From: Alphaproteobacteria bacterium
GTDB lineage: Bacteria; Pseudomonadota; Alphaproteobacteria; ATCC43930; CGMCC-115725
NCBI GenBank assembly: GCA_030041335.1
Contig: JASHOB010000215.1
Coordinates: 1-64,000, forward strand
Direction: 5' to 3'
Length of the DNA stretch: 64,000 nt
The position numbers were made by a program, and so were the translations under genes. The notes below the pieces were generated by a model. That model searched no databases, was not told the origin of the DNA, and saw nothing but the letters and a program-made list of their open reading frames with translations. Positions 1 through 8,671 of the stretch are shown piece by piece. The first letter of the stretch is position 1, and each line of letters opens with the position of its first letter.

Positions 1-948
1 TTCTATGGCAAGGTCGAGGACGAAGGCATCCGCTGCTGCTATCACGGCTGGCTGTTCGGCGTCGACGGCACGTGCCTCGACCAGCCGTGCGAGCCGGAGC
101 ACGGGCTCCACCGCGAGGTCGCGCGCCAGCCCTGGTACCCGGTCGAGGAACGCTATGGGCTGGTGTTCGCCTATCTGGGGCCGCCCGAAAAGAAGCCGAT
201 CCTGCCGCGCTATGACATTCTCGAGGAACTCGAGCCGAACCAGGAGATACTGGCGCGACAGATGGGAGCGCAGACCGGGGACGCCAGCATGCCGGTGGCG
301 CCCTATAGCTGGGTCCATCTCAACGACAACGTTATCGATCCCTACCACGTCTACGTGCTGCACTCGACCTTCTCGAACGTGCAGTTCTCACACCAGTTCA
401 TCATCAAGCCGCACAAGGTCGGTTTCTTCCAAAGCGATGTTGGCATTTGTTACTCGGCCGTGCGCGACATGGGCGACGGCCGGCTCTTGGACCGGGTTTC
501 CTCGTTTATCATGCCATGCATCATGAGCGTGCCGGATACGCGCGGCGATCTGCAGCATCGGCGTTCCTCGCGCATCGGCTGGATCGTGCCGATGGATGAC
601 GAGTCTTTCACGACATTCTCGGCGGGCACGGTAATGAAGGGCGCGAACGCGCTGTTTCAACCGTTGGACTTCAATGGCAAGACCTGGGCACAAATGACTG
701 AAGCCGAGCATCAGGATACGCCCGGCGATTACGAGGCGCAGGCCGGCCAGGGTACGATCAGCCTCCATTCGGAGGAACATCTTGCGCAGTCGGATCGGGG
801 AATCGCGATGATGCGCCGATTGCTGAAGGAACAAATGAAGGTGGTTGCCGCCGGCGGCGACCCCATCAACGTGTCCTACGATCTTTCGAAGGCGACGATC
901 AAAGTGCCGTCGGGCAATTTCTTCCGCGGCAAGGAAGCGGCCGAGTAG
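1..948 (+). CDS. Rieske-type aromatic ring-hydroxylating oxygenase, large subunit (5' end missing)
   Basis: The gene enters from the left edge in frame 1 and stops with TAG at 946-948, leaving about 315 C-terminal residues. The visible part starts inside the Rieske domain: C-C-Y-H-G-W supplies the second Cys and His ligands of the [2Fe-2S] cluster. The catalytic domain follows and includes a DxxHxxxLH-like stretch (DPYHVYVLH) that should hold the mononuclear iron. This architecture fits large terminal subunits such as those acting on phthalate, vanillate or phenylpropionate, which use electrons from a separate reductase to hydroxylate or demethylate aromatic rings. The substrate cannot be read from the sequence. 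No reductase gene follows; the next gene is convergent. The family is clear and the exact reaction is not. Confidence 0.88.
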   Translation, partial: FYGKVEDEGIRCCYHGWLFGVDGTCLDQPCEPEHGLHREVARQPWYPVEERYGLVFAYLGPPEKKPILPRYDILEELEPNQEILARQMGAQTGDASMPVAPYSWVHLNDNVIDPYHVYVLHSTFSNVQFSHQFIIKPHKVGFFQSDVGICYSAVRDMGDGRLLDRVSSFIMPCIMSVPDTRGDLQHRRSSRIGWIVPMDDESFTTFSAGTVMKGANALFQPLDFNGKTWAQMTEAEHQDTPGDYEAQAGQGTISLHSEEHLAQSDRGIAMMRRLLKEQMKVVAAGGDPINVSYDLSKATIKVPSGNFFRGKEAAE

Positions 949-1042
949 GGACTCGCTCGCTTCCTCGCCCGTTGCCGATCCGCAATTGCCGGTCGGTTGG
1001 TTGCGGCCTGCCGGGTCAGCCGGCGCTGTCACGTCGCGGCGA

Positions 1043-2431
1043 CTAGGGTGGGTTGTTCCCGGAAATATCGATCAAGGTTGGCGGCGGTACACTCGCAATA
1101 GGGGCCGCGACGGAGATGCCCGCGCTCACCGCGGCGCGCTTCGGAATTTGCCAACTCAGGCTGCCGAATTCTTGGCAGTGCGGGCAATGGGGCGACCACG
1201 CCTGCAGCTCGGCGCCGCAATGTCCGCAAACATAGGCCGGATCGGCAACCGATGTGGCGGCCGCCCGTCCAAGCCAGGCGCGCGCGGCGGCCGCGTCGCC
1301 GTGCTCGAGTTCTTCGAGGCGTGCCATCAGCCGGCACACACGCGGGCTGGGATTGGCGTCACCGGCGCCAGCCGCCTGCAAGTGCCGGCGCGCTTCGCCC
1401 CACAGTTTGGCATCGAGCGCGGCCTCGGCCAGCGCCAGTTGACTTTCCACATGGTCCGGATTCGCCGCTGCCAGCTTTTCCACGCGTTTCAGTCGGCGTA
1501 CCGGTGTCTCTTGGGTGAATAGACCGACGAAAGCCGCTGCGAGATCCGGCTTCGGCGCCTCGCGCCATGCCGCCAGCAAGGTGCGCATGGCGCGGCGGGA
1601 GCGCTCCTGCGTCGTGTACAATTGCGCCAGATGGATCGTGGCGGGAGCGAAAGTGCGGTCGTGCGCCACCGATTTTTCCGCGAGCGCAGTTGCTTTGGCG
1701 CTGTCCCCCGCGGCGTCGGCGGCCCGGCTTTGTTCGTGCAGAAGAACGGCGCGATGGTGCCGCCCGATCGAGGCCTCGATGGCCTTGCGGCCCATGGCCT
1801 CGACCAGCGTCGCCTCGGCTTCGATCCATTGTCCGGCCCGCGCTCGCAAATGATAGAGCCGGTGCAGGACCCAAGGCGTCTTCGGCCGCAATTCCTTGGC
1901 GCGTTCGACGAGCTTGAGCGCTGCCGCCTCGTCACCGGCATGTAAGGCTTGCATCAACAGGCCGCGCACACCGAGGAATTCGGTCTCGGCGCGTTCCAGC
2001 ATCGCGCTGAAATATCTCTGCGCGGCGGTGTGATCACCATTCAACTGCGCCGCCTGCGCCGAAAGCAGCAGTGTCAGCGGCGGATCGGCCAGCAGCGCAT
2101 CGGCGCGGCGCGAGTGTCGCGCCGCTTCCTCAGGGTCTCCGGCAGCGACCGCAACCATGCCTTGGGTCAGCGCACGAAAACCCGCTTCCCGCCTGCGTTC
2201 GCGCCGCCAGCGCAGAAAGGTGCTAGGTCCGGTCACGAGCCGTCGCAGGAGGTGAAACAAACCGGCGGCAACCATCCCCAGCAGCGCCACGCTCAACACC
2301 AACACCGAAACATTGGTGTCGACGCGCCAGCCTTGCCAGTCGAGCTCGACGGCGCCCGGACGGTCGGCGACGAAAATGGCGGCCGCGATCAAAATGGCGA
2401 TGACAATCAGCGCGGGCAGCGCGCGGATCAC
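1043..2431 (-). CDS. hemY: HemY-like tetratricopeptide inner-membrane protein of the heme operon
   Basis: This is the last gene of the hemC-hemD-Mic60-like-hemY operon. I place the start at GTG 2431, giving 462 residues (V-I-R-A-L-P-A-L...), because it overlaps the upstream stop as GTGA, like the other junctions in this operon, and because HemY proteins typically begin with this hydrophobic segment. An upstream ATG at 2482 would add 17 residues. Two N-terminal membrane segments (about residues 4-22 and 38-62) are followed by a HemY_N/TPR-rich region. The C-terminus has a small zinc-ribbon-like CGHC...CPHC motif and a Pro-rich tail. HemY of this type is not the protoporphyrinogen oxidase of the same name; it is a TPR membrane protein of unclear biochemical role found next to hemCD. 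Confidence 0.9.
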   Translation of the reverse strand: MIRALPALIVIAILIAAAIFVADRPGAVELDWQGWRVDTNVSVLVLSVALLGMVAAGLFHLLRRLVTGPSTFLRWRRERRREAGFRALTQGMVAVAAGDPEEAARHSRRADALLADPPLTLLLSAQAAQLNGDHTAAQRYFSAMLERAETEFLGVRGLLMQALHAGDEAAALKLVERAKELRPKTPWVLHRLYHLRARAGQWIEAEATLVEAMGRKAIEASIGRHHRAVLLHEQSRAADAAGDSAKATALAEKSVAHDRTFAPATIHLAQLYTTQERSRRAMRTLLAAWREAPKPDLAAAFVGLFTQETPVRRLKRVEKLAAANPDHVESQLALAEAALDAKLWGEARRHLQAAGAGDANPSPRVCRLMARLEELEHGDAAAARAWLGRAAATSVADPAYVCGHCGAELQAWSPHCPHCQEFGSLSWQIPKRAAVSAGISVAAPIASVPPPTLIDISGNNPP

Positions 2432-3513
2432 GGGCTGTTCCCGGACTCGGGGGCGTTTGACCGAGCCATTTCGTTCCGCCACAGCGTTGCCAGGGTCGTT
2501 TCGGTTGTCAGCCGCCGTTTGGCCTGTGCCAACCAGGGCGCCGCGGCCTTGGCGGCGTTGACTGGCAGATCGTCGAGCGCCGCGACCGCGGCAGCGAGAT
2601 CACCGGCGCGCAGTGCCGCGTCAGCCTTCGTCACCGCGGCCTCAGCCGCGTCGCGCGGAAGGGCCCCGCCCGGGCCAATACGGCGAATTACCACCAGCCG
2701 CTCGATGCGCGAGCGCATTTGCTGCCACCAGCTGGCATTCGCGTCGTCTTGCGGCGAGCGCAAAATCGCGGGTGCAACGCTGCGGTCGAAGCGCTCGGCA
2801 AGAGCGGCGGTGGTCGGCAAGCCGCCTTTGGCACGATCGTCCAAAGAATCGAGCCCATCCTTCATCGCGGCGTCATCCCCGGCCAAAGCCTTAGCGGCCG
2901 CGAGCTCTGCTGTGAACGGAGCCGCGCCCTCGGCGGCAATGCGCAAATTGGCAAGTGCTATCAACCGCGCCCGATGCGCGCCACTGGCGGCGACCGCGGT
3001 CTTGATGTTCGCTTCCAGTTTGGCAAGGCGGTCGCTGGTCGCGCCGTCGTTCGCCGTCAGTTTTTCGATTTGATCCTGGAGTGCCTTAATCGCTGCGGCG
3101 CTTTCCGAATCTTGCCCAGGCGCGGTCGCTGCCGATGCGGTGGGCGCAACCGGTCGCGTTTCGAGCCGAGACAACCGCGTCTCCTCATCCTTGATGGTCC
3201 CCTCAATGTCATCGAGTCGCGACAGCCGCGCGGCTTGTTGTTTGAGCGCCAGCTCGTCGGCATCAAGACGCCCCTGCAACTCGCGAATGGCGGCATCGTC
3301 GGGTTTGGCCGCGGTCAACGGCCGTGAACCCCAAGGCAGCAACTGCGCCGCGCCCGGCGCCCAAAACGGCGAGGTAATCACCGCCAGCAGGATCAATGCC
3401 AGCGTCAGGCCCAGGAGCGCGATCAGGATCTGCGGACGAGTGACGCCGGTCTTCCCGGTCACGGCTTCCGGCGACGGCGGTGGCGCTTCCTGGTCCGGTT
3501 CGACGACCGTCAT
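2428..3513 (-). CDS. Mic60/mitofilin-like inner membrane protein
   Basis: A protein of 361 residues starting at ATG 3513, which overlaps the hemD stop as ATGA; a longer reading to 3651 would run deep into hemD and is not needed. It has a short Pro-rich cytoplasmic N-terminus, one membrane segment (about residues 29-50, ILIALLGLTLALILLAV), a long Ala/Glu/Arg-rich coiled coil (about 75-170) and a C-terminal helical region resembling the mitofilin signature. Alphaproteobacteria carry a Mic60 homolog between hemD and hemY, where it shapes intracytoplasmic or envelope membranes. Position and domain order both match. It is probably co-translated with hemD and hemY through 4-nt overlaps on both sides. 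Confidence 0.82.
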   Translation of the reverse strand: MTVVEPDQEAPPPSPEAVTGKTGVTRPQILIALLGLTLALILLAVITSPFWAPGAAQLLPWGSRPLTAAKPDDAAIRELQGRLDADELALKQQAARLSRLDDIEGTIKDEETRLSRLETRPVAPTASAATAPGQDSESAAAIKALQDQIEKLTANDGATSDRLAKLEANIKTAVAASGAHRARLIALANLRIAAEGAAPFTAELAAAKALAGDDAAMKDGLDSLDDRAKGGLPTTAALAERFDRSVAPAILRSPQDDANASWWQQMRSRIERLVVIRRIGPGGALPRDAAEAAVTKADAALRAGDLAAAVAALDDLPVNAAKAAAPWLAQAKRRLTTETTLATLWRNEMARSNAPESGNSP

Positions 3514-4238
3514 GCGGGGACTATCTCGTCGAGGACCGCCAACAATGACGGCAGATTCGGCATAGGCGCGGTAGCGACGGCGCGCCATTGCATGCTGCTC
3601 AGCGCTGCCGCCACGTTCCCACTCAAAGCCACCGTCACCATGTCCTTGCATTGCTCCGCCAGCCCGGCCTGGCGCGCGAGCCTAACAAAGGTCTCGGCGC
3701 TGCGGGGAGAGAAAAACAGCGCCAACCCGACCTCTCCGCGCCGCAACGCGGCTGCGACCTCTGGCGCCAGCGCTTGGGCGGCCACCGCACGATAGAGGAC
3801 GACGTGTCGCACGCCGTAGCTTTTGGCGGCGAGCAGCGCTTCGAGATCACCTGCCGTATCCCGCCCCCCCGCATGGAGGAGCGGGCCGTTGTTAGGCGCG
3901 AGACGTGATGCGACGAGCGCTACCAGATCGGTGACGTCGCCCGCGGCACTGACGACGACACGAAAGCCGGCGATGCGCGCCATCGCGGCGCTCGCGTCGC
4001 CAACGCAATAGGCAGGCAGCTCGAAACGGTCGCTGGCCTGAGCAAAGGCGCGCACGCCATTGGCACTGGTAAACAACACCGCCTGAACGCCTGCCAGCGC
4101 CCCCCGAAGGCGCACGGCGCCGTCGGGTTCGGGCTCGATTTCAAGGAGCGGCGCCAGCAACGGTTCGATCCCGCGAGCGCGAAGCGCGTCCGCGACCGGC
4201 GCCGCATTATCGGCGGGCCGCGTCACCAGCGCCTTCAT
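3510..4238 (-). CDS. hemD: Uroporphyrinogen-III synthase
   Basis: 242 residues. It cyclises hydroxymethylbilane with inversion of ring D to give uroporphyrinogen III in the cytoplasmic tetrapyrrole pathway. The start is ATG 4238 (M-K-A-L-V-T-R-P), whose ATGA overlaps the hemC stop; the open frame extends upstream inside hemC, but that part is an artefact of overlapping frames. The opening V-T-R-P, the FTSANGVRAF motif (about 58-67) and the late FFSPRSAETF motif (about 178-187) are the usual two-lobe HemD landmarks. HemD sequences diverge strongly, so operon position supports the call. It is coupled to the Mic60-like gene by another ATGA overlap. Confidence 0.93.
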   Translation of the reverse strand: MKALVTRPADNAAPVADALRARGIEPLLAPLLEIEPEPDGAVRLRGALAGVQAVLFTSANGVRAFAQASDRFELPAYCVGDASAAMARIAGFRVVVSAAGDVTDLVALVASRLAPNNGPLLHAGGRDTAGDLEALLAAKSYGVRHVVLYRAVAAQALAPEVAAALRRGEVGLALFFSPRSAETFVRLARQAGLAEQCKDMVTVALSGNVAAALSSMQWRAVATAPMPNLPSLLAVLDEIVPA

Positions 4239-5176
4239 GAAAAGAAACCGGGTCCTGCGCGGCGCGCGAGTTCGCGACCCGCATCCGCCGCCAACGCCAA
4301 TGCCTCGCTCGGCGCCCCGTCCCGCGCGGTCATGAGGCGGGTGCTGCCGTCGGGTTTGAAGAGCGCGGCCCGGAACCGCAATCTGCCAGCCCCAATCTGT
4401 GCAAGTGCCGCGATCGGCGTGCGGCAATCGCCGCCGAGTTCGGCCACAAAAGCCCGCTCGGTGGCGACGCAGAGCGAGCTTGGCGCATGATTGATCGCCG
4501 TCACGTAGCCCGCGGCACGCTCATCTTCGGTGCGGATTTCGAGAGCAATCGCGCCCTGGGCAGGCGCTGGCAGCATGTCTTCCACTGGCACGATCGCGGT
4601 GGCGCAACCTTCAAGATCAAGCCGTTTCAAGCCGGCGAGCGCCAGAACCGCAGCGTCCACTTCGCCGGCCTCGAGTTTTTTGATCCGAGTCTCGATATTG
4701 CCACGCATCGCTAACACTTTGAGGTCCGCCCGCTCATATAGAATCTGCGCCCTGCGGCGCGGCGAAGATGTGCCAACCACGGCGCCGTAGGCCAGTGCCC
4801 GCAGGCTGTCGGCGCGTCGCGACAGAAATGCGTCACGGGGGTCCTCTCGTGGCAGGCATCCGGCCAGGATCAGGCCCGACGGCAGAACAGTAGGCATGTC
4901 CTTGCCGGAATGGACGGCGATGTCGATGCGGCGGTCGAGCAGCGCTTCCTCGATCTCCTTGGTGAAGACAGCCTTGCCACCGATCGCGTCGAGTGACCGA
5001 TCCTGCACTCGGTCGCCGGTGGTGCGTATGACCACGGTCTCGATAGCGCCTGGGGGCGCCAATTCGGCGTGGGCCGCAGCCAATGCAGTCGCGACCTCTG
5101 CCGTTTGCGCCAGCGCCAGGGCACTCCCTCGTGTGCCGATGCGTAGGCCGATGCGCAACAACGCTTGTTGGGTCAT
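4235..5176 (-). CDS. hemC: Hydroxymethylbilane synthase (porphobilinogen deaminase)
   Basis: 313 residues, first gene of the heme operon. It polymerises four porphobilinogen units into hydroxymethylbilane. Visible landmarks are IGTRGSALALAQ near the N-terminus, HSGKDMP at 89-95 containing the catalytic Asp, GTSSPRRRAQ at 135-144, and the GGDCRTPIA segment whose Cys251 should carry the dipyrromethane cofactor. Length and motifs are complete. It is transcribed divergently from tsaD with only 65 nt between the two starts, so both promoters must share that gap. Confidence 0.97.
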   Translation of the reverse strand: MTQQALLRIGLRIGTRGSALALAQTAEVATALAAAHAELAPPGAIETVVIRTTGDRVQDRSLDAIGGKAVFTKEIEEALLDRRIDIAVHSGKDMPTVLPSGLILAGCLPREDPRDAFLSRRADSLRALAYGAVVGTSSPRRRAQILYERADLKVLAMRGNIETRIKKLEAGEVDAAVLALAGLKRLDLEGCATAIVPVEDMLPAPAQGAIALEIRTEDERAAGYVTAINHAPSSLCVATERAFVAELGGDCRTPIAALAQIGAGRLRFRAALFKPDGSTRLMTARDGAPSEALALAADAGRELARRAGPGFFS

Positions 5177-5241
5177 GTCGTTTCTTTAAGCGCTCGCGGT
5201 CCGCGATGGAAGAGGCGGCGCCGACGGGTTAATGTCGCGGC

Positions 5242-6306
5242 ATGTTAATGCTCGGGATAGAGACGAGTTGTGACGAAACCGCCGCCGCCATCGTCTCCGA
5301 CGAAGGCGTGGGGCCGGCGCGTATCCGGTCCGACCTTGTGTTCTCGCAATTGGCGGAACACAGACCTTATGGCGGCATCGTACCGGAGATTGCCGCCCGT
5401 GCTCATCTCGATCGGCTCGACGCGTTAATCGCCGGCGCTCTGGACGAGGCCAACGTTGGCTTCGGCGATCTCGCTGGGGTTGCCGCGACAGGCGGTCCGG
5501 GCTTGATCGGCGGCGTAATCGTCGGAGTGATGGAGGCGAAAGCGATCGCGCTCGCCCGTCGCTTGCCCTTTATCGCGGTCAATCATCTCGAGGGGCACGC
5601 ACTGACAGCCCGGCTGAGCGACGAGGTCGCGTTTCCCTTCCTCTTGCTGCTGGTCTCGGGCGGGCATTGTCAGTTGCTGGCCGTCGAGGGAGTCGGGCGC
5701 TATCGCCGGCTCGGCACCACGCTCGACGATGCCGTCGGCGAGGCTTTCGATAAGGGCGCCAAACTGCTGGGCTTGGGCTATCCGGGCGGTCCCGCCATTG
5801 AAATTGCGGCCCGTCGCGGCGACGCGTCGCGCGTCGCCTTGCCGCGGCCGATGAAGGGACGCGCCGGCTGCGATTTCTCCTTTGCCGGACTCAAGACAGC
5901 ACTGCGGGAGCGGGTCGACGAGCAACGCGAATTGTCGGATTCATTTTGCGCCAATGCCGCGGCCGCGCTACAGCAAGCCATCGGCGAGTGCCTGGTCGAT
6001 CGTACCGCCAACGCGCTCGCGATGTTTCGCGATCTGTGCCCCGACGGCCGCACGCTTGTGATCGCGGGCGGCGTTGCCGCCAATCAGGCCTTGCGCGCGC
6101 GCCTTGCCGCAGAGGCGGCGAGCCAGGAGTTCGCGTTCGTCGCGCCGCCACCCAAACTCTGCACCGACAACGCGGCAATGATCGCCTGGGCCGGGATCGA
6201 ACGCCTCAAGCTCGGCTTCACCGACCCGCTCGATTTTGCGCCGCGGCCACGCTGGCCGCTCGATGCCAAGGCGCCGCCGGCATTGGGAGCCGGCGTCAAA
6301 GCCTAA
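5242..6306 (+). CDS. tsaD: tRNA N6-adenosine threonylcarbamoyltransferase
   Basis: 354 residues. TsaD transfers the threonylcarbamoyl group from its adenylate to A37 of ANN-decoding tRNAs, working with TsaB and TsaE. The N-terminal GIETSCDET motif, the metal-binding HLEGH (H115, H119), SGGH, and the C-terminal CTDNAAMIAWAG motif with its metal Asp are all present. The start is ATG 5242; ATG 5248 is a close alternative. It faces away from hemC and overlaps the convergent gene downstream by 4 nt at the stops. The partners TsaB and TsaE are not in the window. Confidence 0.97.
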   Translation: MLMLGIETSCDETAAAIVSDEGVGPARIRSDLVFSQLAEHRPYGGIVPEIAARAHLDRLDALIAGALDEANVGFGDLAGVAATGGPGLIGGVIVGVMEAKAIALARRLPFIAVNHLEGHALTARLSDEVAFPFLLLLVSGGHCQLLAVEGVGRYRRLGTTLDDAVGEAFDKGAKLLGLGYPGGPAIEIAARRGDASRVALPRPMKGRAGCDFSFAGLKTALRERVDEQRELSDSFCANAAAALQQAIGECLVDRTANALAMFRDLCPDGRTLVIAGGVAANQALRARLAAEAASQEFAFVAPPPKLCTDNAAMIAWAGIERLKLGFTDPLDFAPRPRWPLDAKAPPALGAGVKA

Positions 6307-6776
6307 TATCGCGGGCAGGCCAGGTTCGCCCTGACCGCTGCGATTTGGTCAGGATCGAACAATCGACCGGAGCAAGCGGCATTGTTCTGCTCGACCGCAC
6401 CATTATAGCGCGCCACCGCGTCGGCGTACCGTTGGTTTACTTCACGATAGGATCGCGCGGCGGCATCGCGCCGCGCCAGCAATGCGCTGAATGCCTCGAT
6501 CGCACTGCGATCATCGGTATTGACGCGCGGCCGCTCCTCCTCGACCTCGCGCGACATCGCGTCCGCATCGCTCCTGGCACGCTCCCAGTCTCCCCGGGCC
6601 CTGCTCATTTCGCGGCCTTGGATTGCAACCTCCCGTTGAGCACAGAGGCATTGCTGCACGGCCAACACCGAAGTAGTGACATCTTGGGCCCGGCCCGGCG
6701 CGCCGGCCATTATCAAGCCGACCGCCCCGGCGGCTGCGGTGATGATGATTGCCCTTGTTCTTGCACACATCGCCAA
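6303..6776 (-). CDS. Exported coiled-coil protein of unknown function
   Basis: 157 residues. A Sec signal peptide is visible (positive start, hydrophobic core about residues 9-24, cleavage near A-P-G-R-A-Q at 26-31). The mature part is a charged, mostly helical chain with a C-L-C pair just after the signal, an Arg/Glu/Asp-rich heptad-like middle (about 45-110), and two more cysteines near the end (CSGR and ACPRY) that could form disulfides in the periplasm. I do not recognise a family. The stop overlaps the tsaD stop on the other strand by 4 nt. The gene stands alone, with a gap of about 280 nt upstream holding its promoter and that of the GFA gene. Confidence 0.65.
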   Translation of the reverse strand: MAMCARTRAIIITAAAGAVGLIMAGAPGRAQDVTTSVLAVQQCLCAQREVAIQGREMSRARGDWERARSDADAMSREVEEERPRVNTDDRSAIEAFSALLARRDAAARSYREVNQRYADAVARYNGAVEQNNAACSGRLFDPDQIAAVRANLACPRY

Positions 6777-7000
6777 TCCTTTCAGCCAAGTTGGGAGCGC
6801 CCAACTGGCCTGGACGCACCTGACGCTAGATTATAACCGCTGAAATACGCTTTCATCACCCGCAACGGCCGTTGCGGTGGTTGACCCTAAGGCAGGGAGC
6901 CCGCTAGCCGCCGGAGCCGCTGGTGGGAGAGGATTTGCGGAGACGGTCCCGACGAGGGTCGCGGAACGCTGGTTTGGCTGAGGACGGCGCCGCCCGAAAG

Positions 7001-7029
7001 TTGGTCGCGGCCGGGGGTTTTTCTATAAT
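7001..7029 (+). promoter_or_regulatory. Sigma-70-like promoter of the GFA-family gene
   Basis: A perfect -10 hexamer TATAAT (7024-7029) lies 17 nt after TTGGTC (7001-7006), which shares T-T-G with the -35 consensus. Transcription should begin near 7036. A strong ribosome binding site AAGGAGGG follows at 7043-7050, then GTG at 7055. The promoter therefore argues against the upstream ATG at 7028, which lies inside the -10 box. Confidence 0.6.
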
Positions 7030-7054
7030 GCGTTTTTGGATCAAGGAGGGCGCT

Positions 7055-7468
7055 GTGGGCGAGCGGATCGCGAGATGTGGCTGCGGTCAGCTGTGCGTGA
7101 CTGTCACCGGCGAGCCGGACAGGGTGGTGATGTGCAATTGCAGCGCGTGCCAGCGGCGCAGCGGCAGCCAATTCGGTTCTGGTGCTTTTTTCCAGCGCAC
7201 CAATGTGGTGATCAGCGGCGATTATAAGAGCTACACGCGGATCGGCGACAGCGGCAAGCCCTTGACCAACTACTTCTGTCCGACTTGCGGTACCAATATC
7301 GCCTGGGAGGCCGAGGTCCGGCCGGGCTGGATTGGAGTCGCGGTCGGCGCCTTTGCCGATTCAAGTTTTCCGCCGCCGACCATCGTGCTTTACGACGACC
7401 AGCGCCATCGCTGGATCACACCGCCGGCCGACGCACGGATCATGCCCGGTAGCGCGCGTTCGCGCTAA
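7055..7468 (+). CDS. GFA/CENP-V family zinc protein (glutathione-dependent formaldehyde-activating enzyme-like)
   Basis: 137 residues from GTG 7055, chosen because AAGGAGGG sits 4 nt upstream and the promoter overlaps the earlier ATG at 7028. Zinc-binding cysteines appear in the usual order: CGCGQLC at the start, CNCSACQRRSG, then FCPTCGTN. The fold is known from Gfa, reported to bind S-hydroxymethylglutathione, but most family members have unknown substrates, so formaldehyde chemistry is only a possibility. It is convergent with ctaA, with the stops overlapping by 4 nt. Confidence 0.85.
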   Translation: MGERIARCGCGQLCVTVTGEPDRVVMCNCSACQRRSGSQFGSGAFFQRTNVVISGDYKSYTRIGDSGKPLTNYFCPTCGTNIAWEAEVRPGWIGVAVGAFADSSFPPPTIVLYDDQRHRWITPPADARIMPGSARSR

Positions 7469-8571
7469 CGGCCCTGAAAACAGTGGCGGGCATAAAGCGC
7501 CGCTGTTACCAGCAATACCGCGCCGGCCTGGTGCGCCGCGGCGACTGGCAGCGCGACAACGCTGAGCAAGGTTGCGATGCCAAGTGCCGCTTGGACGGTC
7601 GCCGCCGCGGCCAAAAGATCGAGCGCCCGACGCGCCGCCCCAGCGACCCGGCCTCGACCATAGAGCCACCCGAATGCAATCACGAGCCATGTTGTCTCGG
7701 CGAGAACGCGATGATTGAACTGTGCCGCCGCCGGGTTTTCGAACCAGTTCCGCCACAACGGCGACAGCGCGGCGTATTCGCCCGGGATAATACGATCGCC
7801 CATCAACGGAAAGGTGTTGTAGATCGAGCCGGCGCGTAAGCCTGCGACGAACGCGCCGGCGACGAGCGTGAGGGCGACGAGGATCAGCACCGAATTCAAG
7901 ACGCGCCTGATGCCGATTTGTCGCTCCGTCGAAAACGACGATAAGGTTTCGGCTCTCGGCTGCTTCCGAGCCCGGCTTTCATCGGGGCGACGAAGCAGAT
8001 CGAAGGCCACCCACAGGATTGCGCCATAGATCACGATCGCGGCGAAGAGATGAGCCGCCAGCCGGTATTGACTTACCTCGATACGATGCTCGAGCCCGCT
8101 TTTCACCATGTACCAGCCGAGTAAGCCTTGGAGCGCGCCCAGCACGAAGATCAGCGCCAGCTTCGGCCACAGCGAGCGGCCGATGCGACCCCGGCACAGG
8201 AACCAAAGGAACGGCAGAAAGAACGCGATGCCGATGAGCCGACCCCAGAGCCGATGCAGATATTCCCAGAAGTAAATGCCCTTGAACTGGTCGAGCGTCA
8301 TGCCGGCGTGGATGGCGTGGAATTGCGGAATCAACTGATAGCGCGCAAATGCATCTTGCCACTGCGCCGGCGACAAAGGCGGCAACACGCCTTCGACCGG
8401 CTGCCATTCGGTGATCGACAATCCCGACTCGGTGAGCCGCGTGATGCCGCCGATCACTATCATCAAAAAAATCATCGCGGCGCAGGCGATGAGCCACCAG
8501 GCGATGGCGCGATCGAAGGTCACGCGTGTCGTGGCCGGCGTCAGGGAGTTAGCGGCAGCAGCGGAACTCAT
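7465..8571 (-). CDS. ctaA: Heme A synthase (COX15/CtaA type)
   Basis: 368 residues with about eight membrane segments. It oxidises the C8 methyl of heme O to the formyl of heme A for aa3-type cytochrome oxidase. The histidines expected to bind the two hemes are visible: HAIHAGM, EYLHRLWGR and AAHL in the first half, NHRVLAE and HQAGA in the second half. The GGITRLTESGLSI motif near residues 41-53 is typical of the alphaproteobacterial and mitochondrial class. CtaB and oxidase subunits are not in the window. The upstream ADYC gene on the same strand is 100 nt away, so a shared transcript is possible. Confidence 0.95.
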   Translation of the reverse strand: MSSAAAANSLTPATTRVTFDRAIAWWLIACAAMIFLMIVIGGITRLTESGLSITEWQPVEGVLPPLSPAQWQDAFARYQLIPQFHAIHAGMTLDQFKGIYFWEYLHRLWGRLIGIAFFLPFLWFLCRGRIGRSLWPKLALIFVLGALQGLLGWYMVKSGLEHRIEVSQYRLAAHLFAAIVIYGAILWVAFDLLRRPDESRARKQPRAETLSSFSTERQIGIRRVLNSVLILVALTLVAGAFVAGLRAGSIYNTFPLMGDRIIPGEYAALSPLWRNWFENPAAAQFNHRVLAETTWLVIAFGWLYGRGRVAGAARRALDLLAAAATVQAALGIATLLSVVALPVAAAHQAGAVLLVTAALYARHCFQGR

Positions 8572-8671
8572 CGTCGGGAAGACAGTGACTCAGGCACCGA
8601 GCGGCTGACAAGGGCAGGTGACAATGTGCCGCTGTTCGCCTTCCGTCTGGCACTGTCGTGCCAGCGCGCTC

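Noticed and set aside
7028-7054. ATG 7028 as start of the GFA-family gene
   Set aside because: It lies inside the TATAAT -10 box; GTG 7055 has a strong ribosome binding site at the right distance.
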